Shown here: positions 41,645-50,386 of the stretch, piece by piece
How the letters are laid out: each line of letters starts with the position of its first letter
Numbering within the stretch: position 1 is the stretch's first letter
Program-made: the position numbers and the translations under genes
Virus record (IMG/VR): IMGVR_UViG_3300028573_000017
Span: 1 to 64,000 of that record
Strand: one strand, 5' to 3'
From: a virus
DNA: 64,000 bases
Notes under the pieces: model-generated
What the model was told of the DNA's origin: nothing
Seen by the model: only the letters and a program-made list of their open reading frames with translations
The model's database searches: none

Positions 41645-42424
41645 ATGGATACCGTGACGGCGCGCACGTGGCGTATCTATCGGATCACGTGCTCGGTCAA
41701 TGGCAAGCGATACATTGGTCTCACGCGCGACACCGTTCGTCAGCGGTGGTCGAACCACGTGTGCAAAGCGATGTCTGTTCACGAGACGCCGCGAATACCG
41801 CTTCACAGGGCTGTTAGAAAATACGGCCGCAGCTGCTTCGTCGTAGACACGATCTGCGAGGTTTCCACTCTTGCCGAAGCCGGCGAGGCTGAGCGTCGTC
41901 TGATTGAGCAAGAGCACACTCTTGTCCCGTCTGGCTACAACGTCGCTGCTGGCGGGATGGGCACTCCCGGCGTGCGCCGCCCGCACACCGCAGAGACGAA
42001 GGCGAAGATCGCCGACGGCAATAGAGGACGTGTCGCCTCTCTTGAGACTCGCGAAAGGCAAAGCGCGTCTCGGCGCGGGAAACGACCCACACCGGAAACG
42101 TTGGCCAAACAGGCTGCCTCCCGAACAGGCCGCAAGCACAGCGCCGCTTGGCGCACGGCAATCGCCGACGGGCACCGAGGGCGACACTTCCCGGCGCGGA
42201 GCATAGCCCTGCTCAAAAGCTCGCTTATGTCTTCGACCGGGACCGCATCCGGCAGCCGCGGCATCACCGCGGAGGGACGGCGCTGGACCGCCCGCATTGG
42301 CATCAATGGTGTGCGCGTTCACCTTGGTGTCTTCGACACCATCGAAGAAGCATCGGCCGCCTATCGCGCTGCCGTCCGGAGGCGCATCGATGAACTGAGC
42401 GCCCACTGCGCATCTCCCGCCTAG
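41645..42424 (+). CDS. GIY-YIG homing endonuclease with NUMOD3 and AP2 domains
   Basis: A 259-aa protein on the strand opposite to the tail operon. N-terminal IYRITCSVNGKRYIGLTRDT is the GIY-YIG nuclease core, with conserved Arg and a later Glu. NUMOD3-like repeats follow (GRVASLETRERQSASRRGKR, PTPETLAKQAAS). The C-terminus is an AP2 DNA-binding domain (RWTARIGINGVRVHLGVFDT, EEASAAYRAAVRRR). AAGGAGG precedes the ATG. It is a free-standing mobile gene in the gap between nozzle and adaptor genes. Confidence 0.93.
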   Translation: MDTVTARTWRIYRITCSVNGKRYIGLTRDTVRQRWSNHVCKAMSVHETPRIPLHRAVRKYGRSCFVVDTICEVSTLAEAGEAERRLIEQEHTLVPSGYNVAAGGMGTPGVRRPHTAETKAKIADGNRGRVASLETRERQSASRRGKRPTPETLAKQAASRTGRKHSAAWRTAIADGHRGRHFPARSIALLKSSLMSSTGTASGSRGITAEGRRWTARIGINGVRVHLGVFDTIEEASAAYRAAVRRRIDELSAHCASPA

Positions 42425-43317
42425 AACGCGGAACCGCCGGCAAGCGGCATCTGGTCCCATCCGTAGCCGTACACGCCGTCACCGCCATCCCAGCCGCCGC
42501 CACCAACCGACCATCGGCCGGCGGAACCGCCGCTGCGCCGCGTCTGCATCCAGTCGACCGCGATGTCGCTGCTGAAAACGCCCTCGTTGCCGTCCACGAG
42601 GCGCGCTTCCTGCACCTTTTGCTTGACGATGAGCAATTGCTCGTCGCGTATCCGCATCCCAAGCTTCGTGTCCTTGCGCGTCCATATCGGACCGGCGATC
42701 TCGCTGGCGAGGTAGGCGACGAAGGCGGCCCGGAAGAGCGGATCCCAGACGCTCGGGTAGAGCATGATCGCAGTGTAGACGCAGGTGGCAAACCGGACGT
42801 TGGTGCAGATCACCGTCCGCCCCTGCGGGCTGATGCCCTGCACCTCCCACGAGATTGACCCGCCCGGTACCGGATAGTTGAAATCGGTCTCGACGCTGAA
42901 CTTCGCGGGCCGGATGCGCTGGCCGAGCGCCACCTGGCCGATGCCGGTGAGGAGTGGCGTCTGCGGTATCTGGATGTTGCCGGCGGGAACGAGCGACGCC
43001 TGATTGGCGAGGTTCCACGGCAGGAAGCGCACCTTGGCGCAGTCCTCCGGGTAGGCGTACTCGTAGATGAACCATGGATTGGGCACGACGGTGCCAACGC
43101 CCGCCGTGTTGCCGCTGGCGTCGGCGAGCAGGGTGAGCGGCGCGGTCTTGCGCGCGAAGTTCCAGTGAGCGGCGCGGAGCAACTGCATCAGGCAATTGCG
43201 GTAGGCGCGGACAATGATACGGCCTTCGTCGGACCCGTCCTCGATGTCGCCGAGCGTGATCGGCCACATGATGGCGTCGAGCGCCTGGTTGCCGATATCG
43301 GACGGAAGGTTGACCAT
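42421..43317 (-). CDS. Tail tubular protein A-like adaptor (1)
   Basis: A 298-aa protein. DIGNQALDAIMWPITLGDIE, then VRAYRNCLMQLLRAAHWNFA and WFIYEYAYPEDCAKVRFLP, is the pattern of podoviral head-tail adaptors (T7 gp11 type). A Gly-rich C-terminus follows. It overlaps the stop of the homing endonuclease by 4 bp on the other strand, so the mobile gene sits exactly at its 3' end. Confidence 0.8.
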   Translation of the reverse strand: MVNLPSDIGNQALDAIMWPITLGDIEDGSDEGRIIVRAYRNCLMQLLRAAHWNFARKTAPLTLLADASGNTAGVGTVVPNPWFIYEYAYPEDCAKVRFLPWNLANQASLVPAGNIQIPQTPLLTGIGQVALGQRIRPAKFSVETDFNYPVPGGSISWEVQGISPQGRTVICTNVRFATCVYTAIMLYPSVWDPLFRAAFVAYLASEIAGPIWTRKDTKLGMRIRDEQLLIVKQKVQEARLVDGNEGVFSSDIAVDWMQTRRSGGSAGRWSVGGGGWDGGDGVYGYGWDQMPLAGGSAF

Positions 43318-43934
43318 CAGCCCTGCTCCGTCATCGCCTGCACGGTTTCACCCTGGCCCTCGACCGCCTGCATCTTGGCGGTCTCTAGGTTGGCCAGCCC
43401 CGGCGCGAGCCGCTCGCCGAGCGCTTGCGTCAGCGCCTCGATGAAGCCGACGTCCATGGTCGCGGGGTCGGTGACGCGCCCGATGTAGACCACCAGAGCG
43501 TTCGGCACGTTGCAGAGAATGACGCGCTGCGCCGGGTTCAAGTAGTTGTCGTTGTCGATCGAGAAGATGTTGTCCTGCGGATCGACGTTCGGGAAGAAGA
43601 GCGGCGTCGGCTTGACCGCGCGCACCTTCAGGCAGGAGTCCGGATAGGCGTACTCGAACAGCCAGTTCACCGGCGGATTGACCGTCGGGTCCCACGGATT
43701 GACGCCGGGGATGTAGCTGTCGGGCGCGCTTTTCAGCAGCGTGAGAACGGCGTTCCGCTGGGCAAAGCCCGGGTTCATCTTCCGCAGGAGCTCGTCGCGA
43801 GTTTGCCCGTAAATGTTGAGGGCCAATTGCGCGGCCGCGGAGCCGTCGTAGAGGCTCGCCACCTCCTGCCGCCAGCCGATACGGACCAACGAGGCATTCA
43901 CAATATCGGCGGCCGTGGTGCTGCTGCTTGGCAT
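43317..43934 (-). CDS. Tail tubular protein A-like adaptor (2)
   Basis: A 205-aa protein. DIVNASLVRIGWRQEVASLY, then IYGQTRDELLRKMNPGFAQR and WLFEYAYPDSCLKVRAVKP, shares the adaptor pattern with its neighbours and adds LVVYIGRVTDPATMDVGFIE. Coupled to the next gene by overlapping start and stop. Confidence 0.8.
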   Translation of the reverse strand: MPSSSTTAADIVNASLVRIGWRQEVASLYDGSAAAQLALNIYGQTRDELLRKMNPGFAQRNAVLTLLKSAPDSYIPGVNPWDPTVNPPVNWLFEYAYPDSCLKVRAVKPTPLFFPNVDPQDNIFSIDNDNYLNPAQRVILCNVPNALVVYIGRVTDPATMDVGFIEALTQALGERLAPGLANLETAKMQAVEGQGETVQAMTEQG

Positions 43935-43947
43935 TCAGGCCGCCTCG

Positions 43948-44514
43948 TCAGTTCCGCCTCTGCGCCCCGATCTGCGTAAATGTCCCGCCCGACTCTAGCA
44001 TCGATTGGGCAAGATCGGGCTTGCCGGCAAGGGCAAGCGAAAGAGCGCTCGCCAGCGTTCTTACCACGGCCTCCCGGAACAAACTATTCCAGGTGTTTTC
44101 GTTGGGGTTGTTGTTGTAGACGCACTGCGCCGGCGAGAGGTTGGTGCGGATGACACGCGCCTGCGATCCGGCGACGATCGCGTTGGCCTCGATCCAGTTG
44201 ATCGGGATCGGATCGTTCAGGTCGATGCCCGACGTCGGCATGACCTCCCAGACCTGAATTCCGTCCGCGGGGTAGATGTACTCGTAGGCCCACGGGTAGG
44301 GCGCCGGGTTGCCCGTAGGGTTGAGCACGGCGGTGCTGCGGGCGAAGTCCCACTCGAACTCCCGCCCGACAGTGGCAACGGTCGGCCCATACAGAAAAGA
44401 CGCCGCAATGCCGGCCGGCGAGGTGTCAAACGTCGGGAACACCCCGGTCACGGCGGGCTGATTATCGCCGATGAGCTGGATCGCCTGATTGACGATATCC
44501 GCCGAGGTGACCAT
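43948..44514 (-). CDS. Tail tubular protein A-like adaptor (3)
   Basis: A 188-aa protein. TSADIVNQAIQLIGDNQPAV, then TVGREFEWDFARSTAVLNPT and WAYEYIYPADGIQVWEVMP, is the third copy of the 'DI-x-N-x-A...A-R...Y-x-YP' adaptor pattern in a row. Three paralogues may form successive rings or be partly redundant. Confidence 0.8.
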   Translation of the reverse strand: MVTSADIVNQAIQLIGDNQPAVTGVFPTFDTSPAGIAASFLYGPTVATVGREFEWDFARSTAVLNPTGNPAPYPWAYEYIYPADGIQVWEVMPTSGIDLNDPIPINWIEANAIVAGSQARVIRTNLSPAQCVYNNNPNENTWNSLFREAVVRTLASALSLALAGKPDLAQSMLESGGTFTQIGAQRRN

Positions 44515-44523
44515 GCGGATTCT

Positions 44524-46275
44524 CTACGGGCTGTTGAACTCGGTGACGATCACCAGGCCGGCGCTGCCGGCGCCCCCGGCGGCCGTGCCACCGCCATTAA
44601 ATGATATGCCGCCGTTTCCACCCGCGCCAAACCCTTGTCCTGCGGCGCCGGCCGTTGATGCAACGACACTCCTGTTTGCTGGTGCGCCGCCGAAAGGACC
44701 GGCTCCCCCTGCGCCAACCTTCGCAATGATGTTGGTGGCAGCCGCCTGCCACCCGTCACCCCCGGCATTGCCGACTGTCGTTACATCCCCTGTCCCAGCA
44801 ACGCCACCAGCGCCGAAAGCCCCAAGATTCGATCCGTTGGCCCCGGAGCCGGATGCCCCGCCTTTGCCAATGCACAAAGCCCCAAGCGACGTGTCGCCGC
44901 CAGCCGCGCCTGCGTTATTACCAGCCGACCCGCCAGTGCCCGCCGCCCCTATGGTGACGGCCTTAGACGCTCCTATGTCAGACGCCGACACCCTTTTAAT
45001 TGACAGACTGCCGCCGCCTCCACCACCAGCCCCCACTGCGCTGCCAGCGGCGGCGTTTGCCGCGCCACCGCCTCCGCCACCGCCACCAACGCACTGAACG
45101 ATCGCATAGAGCATCTTGGCGTTCGGCGTGTAGGTGCCGGACGCGGTGAATTTCTGAATCGTGACGCTGCCGATCGTGCCGCTGGCCGTGATCGCGCCCG
45201 TCGAGAACGTCAGGCCCGATCCAAGGTTCGCCAGCACCGTCGTGCCGCTGACCGTCAGGCCGTTGCCGAGCGTGTACGACTGCCAGTCGGTGCCGTCCGA
45301 CACGAGCAGGTTATTGGCGGACCCGGACGAGGTGAGGTGCGTGCCGCCCTTCGCCGTCGTGATCGCCGTGCCGCTCCACACACCGCTCGCGACCGTGCCC
45401 GTGGCCGTGATGTTCGCCTGCACCGCCGCCGGCAGCGTGCTCGAGATGGACGGTGCGCCGGCGCCGCTGGTGATCAGCACGCCGTTGTTGGCCGTCGCCA
45501 GCCCCGCCACCGTCGCTGCCGATCCCGGGTAATAGGCGAGCTGGTTGGTCGTGCCGGCCGTGACCGTGCCGGAGCCGCCGCCCGTCGTGCAAGGGCCGCC
45601 CGCATCGACGAAGTTGCCGGAGCTGATCGAGACACAATCGCCGTTGGTGAGCGACCCGGTGGACGTGGCAAAGGCGGTGGTCGTGCCTGTCCGCGTGCCG
45701 ACCGCGATTGCGTTGGTCCCATTGCCGATAAGCGGCGCGTTGGAAGTGAAGCTGAGTGCGCCCGTCCCGCCGAGTGTCACCGGGACCGTCGTCAGTGAGA
45801 TGACGCCGCTGGTGATGACCAGCGGGGACGCCGCGCTGAGCGTCAGGTTCTGGGGGACGCCATTGACGAGAAACTGCAGCGGCAGAGGTGTCGCTCCGCC
45901 GGCCGCGCCGTAAGAGAGCAGGCCGCCTCCCTGGGCGTTCGGTGACAGGCAGAGATAGTGGTAGCCGGTCGAATTCGTGGTCGGTGCATCGTAGTCGCAG
46001 ATGTTCTCGCCGTTCGGGCCAGTCCCGGCATTGGCGTAGGGCGCCGTGCCGGTACCGCGTACCACCGACAGGATCTCGCTGAGGCCAAGGCCGACCGCGC
46101 CGCCGCCTGCCGGTCCGCTGTCCTGCACGACCGGCTGCTGCGAGCCTTGCCCGACGTACATCGGCGCATGGCCTGGGGTCGTCGGCCCGCCCTGCAGGAT
46201 GACCGTCTGCGCCATCGCCGCAGTCGAAAGAGCCATCGCGGCGAGGAAGGAAAGGATGGAACGACCGAACCGCAT
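44524..46275 (-). CDS. Exported Gly-rich tail fibre/surface protein
   Basis: A 583-aa protein with a Sec signal peptide (LSFLAAMALSTAAMAQ). The middle is a beta-rich repeat region typical of phage fibres, and the last 210 residues are very Gly-rich (AGGDTSLGALCIGKGGASGS, ending AGLVIVTEFNSP). That C-terminal domain is closely matched by the 50383 product. A signal on a virion-type protein is unusual. Confidence 0.72.
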   Translation of the reverse strand: MRFGRSILSFLAAMALSTAAMAQTVILQGGPTTPGHAPMYVGQGSQQPVVQDSGPAGGGAVGLGLSEILSVVRGTGTAPYANAGTGPNGENICDYDAPTTNSTGYHYLCLSPNAQGGGLLSYGAAGGATPLPLQFLVNGVPQNLTLSAASPLVITSGVISLTTVPVTLGGTGALSFTSNAPLIGNGTNAIAVGTRTGTTTAFATSTGSLTNGDCVSISSGNFVDAGGPCTTGGGSGTVTAGTTNQLAYYPGSAATVAGLATANNGVLITSGAGAPSISSTLPAAVQANITATGTVASGVWSGTAITTAKGGTHLTSSGSANNLLVSDGTDWQSYTLGNGLTVSGTTVLANLGSGLTFSTGAITASGTIGSVTIQKFTASGTYTPNAKMLYAIVQCVGGGGGGGGAANAAAGSAVGAGGGGGGSLSIKRVSASDIGASKAVTIGAAGTGGSAGNNAGAAGGDTSLGALCIGKGGASGSGANGSNLGAFGAGGVAGTGDVTTVGNAGGDGWQAAATNIIAKVGAGGAGPFGGAPANRSVVASTAGAAGQGFGAGGNGGISFNGGGTAAGGAGSAGLVIVTEFNSP

Positions 46276-46323
46276 GGCGACCTCGCTAGGCGTTGAACCG
46301 TATAGTGGCGGACGCAGGCGAGG

Positions 46324-46680
46324 CTAGTAGATGCCGATCATCTTGCCAACGCCGCCCTCTGGCTTGTCGGCTGGTTTAACGTCCTCGTCGTCACCGCCAA
46401 GGATGCCCATGTCCTCGATCTGGGCCTCGATGCGATAGCACTTACCGTCCGGCCCGTCGTTGCACGATACCGAGGTCACCCGGGCCAGACCCTGCAGCAT
46501 GAAGGTACCGCCTACCGTCGCATCCGTCGGATCGATGCCGAGCTTCTCGATCTCGTCGTCCGTCAGGCAGATGCGAAGCCCGTAGGGATAATCCGGCTTG
46601 TTCGGCATGGCGATAGGCATCGGCGCATCGAGCTTCGACTCGTCGTCGAGTTCCATCGACTGCATGGGGATGAGGGCCAT
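46324..46680 (-). CDS. Capsid-associated staple/cement-like small protein
   Basis: A 118-aa protein. LRICLTDDEIEKLGIDPTDA, then FMLQGLARVTSVSCNDG, is a pattern I associate with small capsid-stapling proteins of podoviruses. Acidic C-terminus. The function is inferred from resemblance and position only. Confidence 0.55.
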   Translation of the reverse strand: MALIPMQSMELDDESKLDAPMPIAMPNKPDYPYGLRICLTDDEIEKLGIDPTDATVGGTFMLQGLARVTSVSCNDGPDGKCYRIEAQIEDMGILGGDDEDVKPADKPEGGVGKMIGIY

Positions 46681-46691
46681 CGATGCGCTCC

Positions 46692-47105
46692 CTAGACCGG
46701 TGGCGTGGGGCCAGCGGCACCCGGCGCCTGCGGCTCGCCAGCAGCACCCGGGACTGCGGCCGGACCGGAACCGGCGGCACCAAGCTCGGCGTCGTTCGCC
46801 GTGTTCATGGTCCCGATTTCCTTCTCGTGCCGGGCTGCCATCTGGCGCATCGCCTCGCGGTGGTTGCCATGGAGGTCGCGGCGCTCGGTCTCATGCCGCT
46901 TGTGCATGTCCGCGCGGGCCTTGGCGTGCCGACCGTGGACGCTTTCCTTGCCCTCGGCCTTGGGGTCCTTCTCCTCGGCCTTCTTTTCGGCAGCGGGCTC
47001 TTTCTTCTCCTCGGCCGCGCCCTCGGGCTTCTTCTCCTCCGGCTTCGACTCGGATTTCTTGCCGCCGTACATGCGCTCGCGTCTGGTGCTCTTTTCGTCG
47101 GCCAT
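46692..47105 (-). CDS. Highly charged Lys/Glu-rich protein
   Basis: A 137-aa low-complexity protein: KKSESKPEEKKPEGAAEEKK, then a His-rich helical stretch (ARADMHKRHETERRDLHGNH) and an Ala/Pro/Gly tail. Probably a disordered structural or DNA-handling protein. Confidence 0.6.
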   Translation of the reverse strand: MADEKSTRRERMYGGKKSESKPEEKKPEGAAEEKKEPAAEKKAEEKDPKAEGKESVHGRHAKARADMHKRHETERRDLHGNHREAMRQMAARHEKEIGTMNTANDAELGAAGSGPAAVPGAAGEPQAPGAAGPTPPV

Positions 47106-47109
47106 CGGA

Positions 47110-47277
47110 TTAACCCTTCGCCATCTTGGCTGCTGATCTCGGGTAGAGGCGAGCGCGGCGATCCCCGAATGCTCGCTTCGGGTCCGGCTCAGTAACGCCC
47201 TTGCTGCGGAAGTCGTCTCCCTTGCGGGAGTCCGGCGCCGCCTTCTGGATCCACTTCTTCTTCGGCTTGTCGGCCAT
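47110..47277 (-). CDS. Small basic protein, 55 aa
   Basis: Starts MADKPKKKWIQKAAPDSRKG at 47277; the longer frame from 47322 would overlap the 47315 gene. The 'KPKKWIQKA' opening recurs in small phage structural-region proteins. Role unknown. Confidence 0.6.
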   Translation of the reverse strand: MADKPKKKWIQKAAPDSRKGDDFRSKGVTEPDPKRAFGDRRARLYPRSAAKMAKG

Positions 47278-47314
47278 CGGCTTCGTCCTCGATGCAGCGT
47301 CGGCGAGCGTCAGA

Positions 47315-47506
47315 CTAGCCATTGCCCCGGCTGCGCTTGTGCTTGTACATCCGCTCCGCCCGGGTGCCGACGCGCTCCGGCAGCTTGCCCGGCTTGTCGT
47401 CGGCGATCATCTTCTTCGCAGTCTCTTGGGAGACGCCACCGGCGCCTCCCTTCTTCGATCCGGCGCTGTAGAACAGCGCCCGCTGCTTTTCCGAACGGAA
47501 CGGCAC
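47315..47506 (-). CDS. Small basic protein, 63 aa
   Basis: MPFRSEKQRALFYSAGSKKG, then SQETAKKMIADDKPGKLPER: a basic 'F-x-S-x-x-Q-R' protein seen in phage capsid regions. Its ATG overlaps the stop of the 47506 gene. Role unknown. Confidence 0.6.
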   Translation of the reverse strand: MPFRSEKQRALFYSAGSKKGGAGGVSQETAKKMIADDKPGKLPERVGTRAERMYKHKRSRGNG

Positions 47507-48825
47507 TATAGCTCGGCCGATGCCTGGATGGATCCGGTCGGCGAACCGGTGCCCGCATCCCAGAACCAGCCAGCCGTACCCGCCGCCGGCCCGCCCGCCG
47601 AGGACGCGCAGTCAATGAGCACGCCCGTCGTGGACGGACCAAACCCGGTGACGGTCGCCGAGGTGGTGAGGCCCGTGCAGGCAAAGCCGGAGGTCGACGC
47701 GGCCTGCGCGCTGGCAAGAAAGCCGGTCGCGTAGGTCATCGTCGGAGCGACGCGCATGTTCTGCGGGAACTTCACAAAGCAGTTCGAGATGCTCGTCGTC
47801 GACGAAATGCACTCGCCTTCGACGATCTTCGAGGTCGAGCTTTCAGTGATCTGGTAGAAATAGCGCAACTGAAGCATGGTCTCGACGCCCTGAAGGCGTC
47901 GGTCGAATGCGGCGCACTGCACCGTGCCGGCCGTGGTGCCGCACACCTGTCCGACCGTGGTCGAGACGCTGGCAGCGAGCGACGAATTGCGCACCAGTTG
48001 GAGGCCGGCGAGCGCGATATAGTCGTTCGTGCCGGCGGTGCCGACCGGGGTCCAGCAGATCGCTACGCCGATCTCGGTCGCGGTTGTCGGGATGGTCGCG
48101 ATCGCTGCATAACGGCCATTGACGGTGCTGATCGGAATGACAGCCGCCGTCGCGTTGGCCTGCCCGGTCCAGCCGGAACCGCCGCCACCGCCGGCATTGA
48201 TGCCGAAGGCCATCTTGGCGATGCCTTCGTCGACGCCGGTGCCAGTGACGATGTAGGCAGTGATGTTCGAGCTCGCCGCCGAGAAGTTGGCGCCGGCTAC
48301 CGCATGGAAGTCGAATTCGGCGGTCTGGCCCTGGAACTGGTATGAGTTGGCCGTTTCCACCGCCTGTGCCATGCATACCGGAATGACGCCAGTCTGTCCG
48401 GAGGTGCGGGCCATTTTGAAGGCATAGGGATAGGCGCTCGCCGGAAGGTCTGCGGCGGTCGAGTCGCGCGAGACGGTCATCGCCGTCGCGGTGCCAGACC
48501 AGTAGGCAAAGCGGTCCGGGCCACCATAGGTCGTGGTCGTGGTGACGCTGGAGCCGGTGGTGCCGCGCTGCCAAAGATTGGTGGCTGCGTCGCCGCCGAT
48601 GAGCGCATTGCCCTTGGTCGGGAGCGACCCGTTGTAGCCGGCGAGCGTGAGCGCGCTGGCGTAGACGTTGCCGGCCTGCGCATTGCCGCCAACGACATCC
48701 TGGAAGAGATCGGTCGGCCCGACGATCGAGACCTGCGGAGGCGCGGCATTTGCCGGAACGATGGGCGCGAGGATGAGGGCAATGGCTGCCGCAAGGCTCG
48801 CGAGACGGTTCAGTTTCATGGTCAT
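47506..48825 (-). CDS. Exported tail/surface protein, 439 aa
   Basis: A Sec signal peptide (LASLAAAIALILAPIVPANA then APPQ). The mature part (LFQDVVGGNAQAGNVYASAL, NLWQRGTTGSSVTTTTTYGG, MARTSGQTGVIPVCMAQAVE) resembles phage tail-fibre body regions. Several cysteines (GECISS, SNCFVKF, FACTGLT) would suit an oxidising environment. Either a displayed fibre or a secreted surface protein. Confidence 0.7.
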   Translation of the reverse strand: MTMKLNRLASLAAAIALILAPIVPANAAPPQVSIVGPTDLFQDVVGGNAQAGNVYASALTLAGYNGSLPTKGNALIGGDAATNLWQRGTTGSSVTTTTTYGGPDRFAYWSGTATAMTVSRDSTAADLPASAYPYAFKMARTSGQTGVIPVCMAQAVETANSYQFQGQTAEFDFHAVAGANFSAASSNITAYIVTGTGVDEGIAKMAFGINAGGGGGSGWTGQANATAAVIPISTVNGRYAAIATIPTTATEIGVAICWTPVGTAGTNDYIALAGLQLVRNSSLAASVSTTVGQVCGTTAGTVQCAAFDRRLQGVETMLQLRYFYQITESSTSKIVEGECISSTTSISNCFVKFPQNMRVAPTMTYATGFLASAQAASTSGFACTGLTTSATVTGFGPSTTGVLIDCASSAGGPAAGTAGWFWDAGTGSPTGSIQASAEL

Positions 48826-48851
48826 TTCTCCTCGAATTGTCCCGGCCGCGA

Positions 48852-49184
48852 TCAGCCGATGATGCCGTAATTGTACGTCCCCGTATCACCCGCGACGCCG
48901 CCGACGGTAAAGCCGGTGCCGGGCGTGATCGTCAGCACGTTTGGGGCCGTCGGACTTATCGTCCCGCCGACCGTTTTAAGGGTGAAGATGATGAGCGAGC
49001 CAGCTTTGACGCGGGCGTCTGCGACGGTGACCGGGGTGGCGCCGTTCAGCACGAAGGTGCCGCCGCCAACCGGCAGGGACGTGACTTCTGGACCGCCGTT
49101 GTCGATCGGCATGACGCCGGGCTTCGCCGCGGTGATGGCGGGCAGGCCGCCGGTGAGGATCGTCTGGCCTGGCTGCACGGTCAT
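48852..49184 (-). CDS. Head decoration/tail accessory-like protein, 110 aa
   Basis: MTVQPGQTILTGGLPAITAA, then TPVTVADARVKAGSLIIFTL and ITPGTGFTVGGVAGDTGTYN, an all-beta pattern shared with small phage surface proteins. No signal peptide, unlike its neighbours. The 92-bp gap 49185-49276 on its upstream side shows no feature. Confidence 0.65.
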   Translation of the reverse strand: MTVQPGQTILTGGLPAITAAKPGVMPIDNGGPEVTSLPVGGGTFVLNGATPVTVADARVKAGSLIIFTLKTVGGTISPTAPNVLTITPGTGFTVGGVAGDTGTYNYGIIG

Positions 49185-49276
49185 CGGTCAGTTCCTTTCA
49201 AAGCGAGCGTGGCACCTATACCACGGATATTCCTGTTGCGGGAGAGCGCCCGAACATCAAGCGGAGCGCAATCCGC

Positions 49277-50386
49277 CTAGCATGCATTGATGTCGATGCC
49301 CGTACTGCCTGGACTCAGATAGTAGGGGCTGGCAAGAAAGCGCACGGTGTTGCCGCAGACCATTCCATTGTAATTACCGGACTGCATGGCAATGCCACCG
49401 GTGTTCGTGTACGGGGACGGCATATTGCTTTTGAAGCTGTTGCCGGAAATCGTAAAATCGGCAACGCCATAAATGCTTATGCCGTAGCCGGGGGATCCGA
49501 TGATCGTGAACACATTATCGTTGAAATTCGCCTGTTGCAGCCAGGTTATATTCGCGGGGTGCTGCGTCACGCTGATGCCGTAGCCGGCAGCTATTCCGAT
49601 CTGGTTGCCAATCACTTGGAAATTGAAAAAGTTCCATGGGTTGGTGGCGGGCGGTGTCAGGGCTACTGCGGCGGCGACGGTCCCCTCGATTGAGTTGCCG
49701 TCGATTACGATGTCGGAGCCTCCCGGAACAGCCGCGAAGACACCGCGATAGCCGTAGGCCGCGCCTAGAATTTTGTTGTTGGTGACGCGAAGCCCGTCGC
49801 CGCTTTCCTGGTAAATGGCCGTGTAGTTTCCGGAGCAACAAAAAAGGCTGTCGATGATACGATTGTCGCCGGCATCGTAGTTGTAATGGTTGGCGATATG
49901 GATGCCCTCGTGCGTGACAGACTGTGCCCAGAGATCATCGACGATCCAATATGCCGCCGCGTCCATCTTGATGCAGTCATAGAGGCTGACACAGCGCATG
50001 TGCAGGAATGAACTGCGATAATTGTTGTTTCCGGGAGCGGTCACATAAATGGCTGCCCCGGCGGTCTGAGTGTGCCCGCTCGCCGGCTGAATAGTGAAGT
50101 CGCGAAAGGTATCGCTGTAAACAGTGTTGACGTAGAATCCGTTCTGCGTCGTCGAACCCAAGGTGACGATCGCGCTCTGATTCTCGTTTCCGTAGATGGC
50201 AAGACCGCAGGTAATGTTGACCGCCGCCCCGAGCGCGTAGGTCTGCGCGCCGAGGTGGACGAAGTGGTCGCTGGCGCAAGCGGTGTTGACCGCAGCCTGC
50301 ATTTCGACGTCGGTGTAGGGACTGGCGACCTCAGTCGCGAGGGCCGGTGAGGCGAATAGAAGAAGGGCTGCGAGAAGTCTCTTCAT
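49277..50386 (-). CDS. Exported right-handed beta-helix protein
   Basis: A 369-aa protein with a signal peptide (MKRLLAALLLFASPALATEV). The body has pectate-lyase-like repeats of short strands with N and G (IYGNENQSAIVTLGSTTQNG; FFNFQVIGNQIGIAAGYGIS; ADFTISGNSFKSNMPSP), as in tailspikes that bind or cleave polysaccharide. No catalytic site is evident. The ATG overlaps the upstream stop. Probably a depolymerase-type receptor protein. Confidence 0.75.
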   Translation of the reverse strand: MKRLLAALLLFASPALATEVASPYTDVEMQAAVNTACASDHFVHLGAQTYALGAAVNITCGLAIYGNENQSAIVTLGSTTQNGFYVNTVYSDTFRDFTIQPASGHTQTAGAAIYVTAPGNNNYRSSFLHMRCVSLYDCIKMDAAAYWIVDDLWAQSVTHEGIHIANHYNYDAGDNRIIDSLFCCSGNYTAIYQESGDGLRVTNNKILGAAYGYRGVFAAVPGGSDIVIDGNSIEGTVAAAVALTPPATNPWNFFNFQVIGNQIGIAAGYGISVTQHPANITWLQQANFNDNVFTIIGSPGYGISIYGVADFTISGNSFKSNMPSPYTNTGGIAMQSGNYNGMVCGNTVRFLASPYYLSPGSTGIDINAC

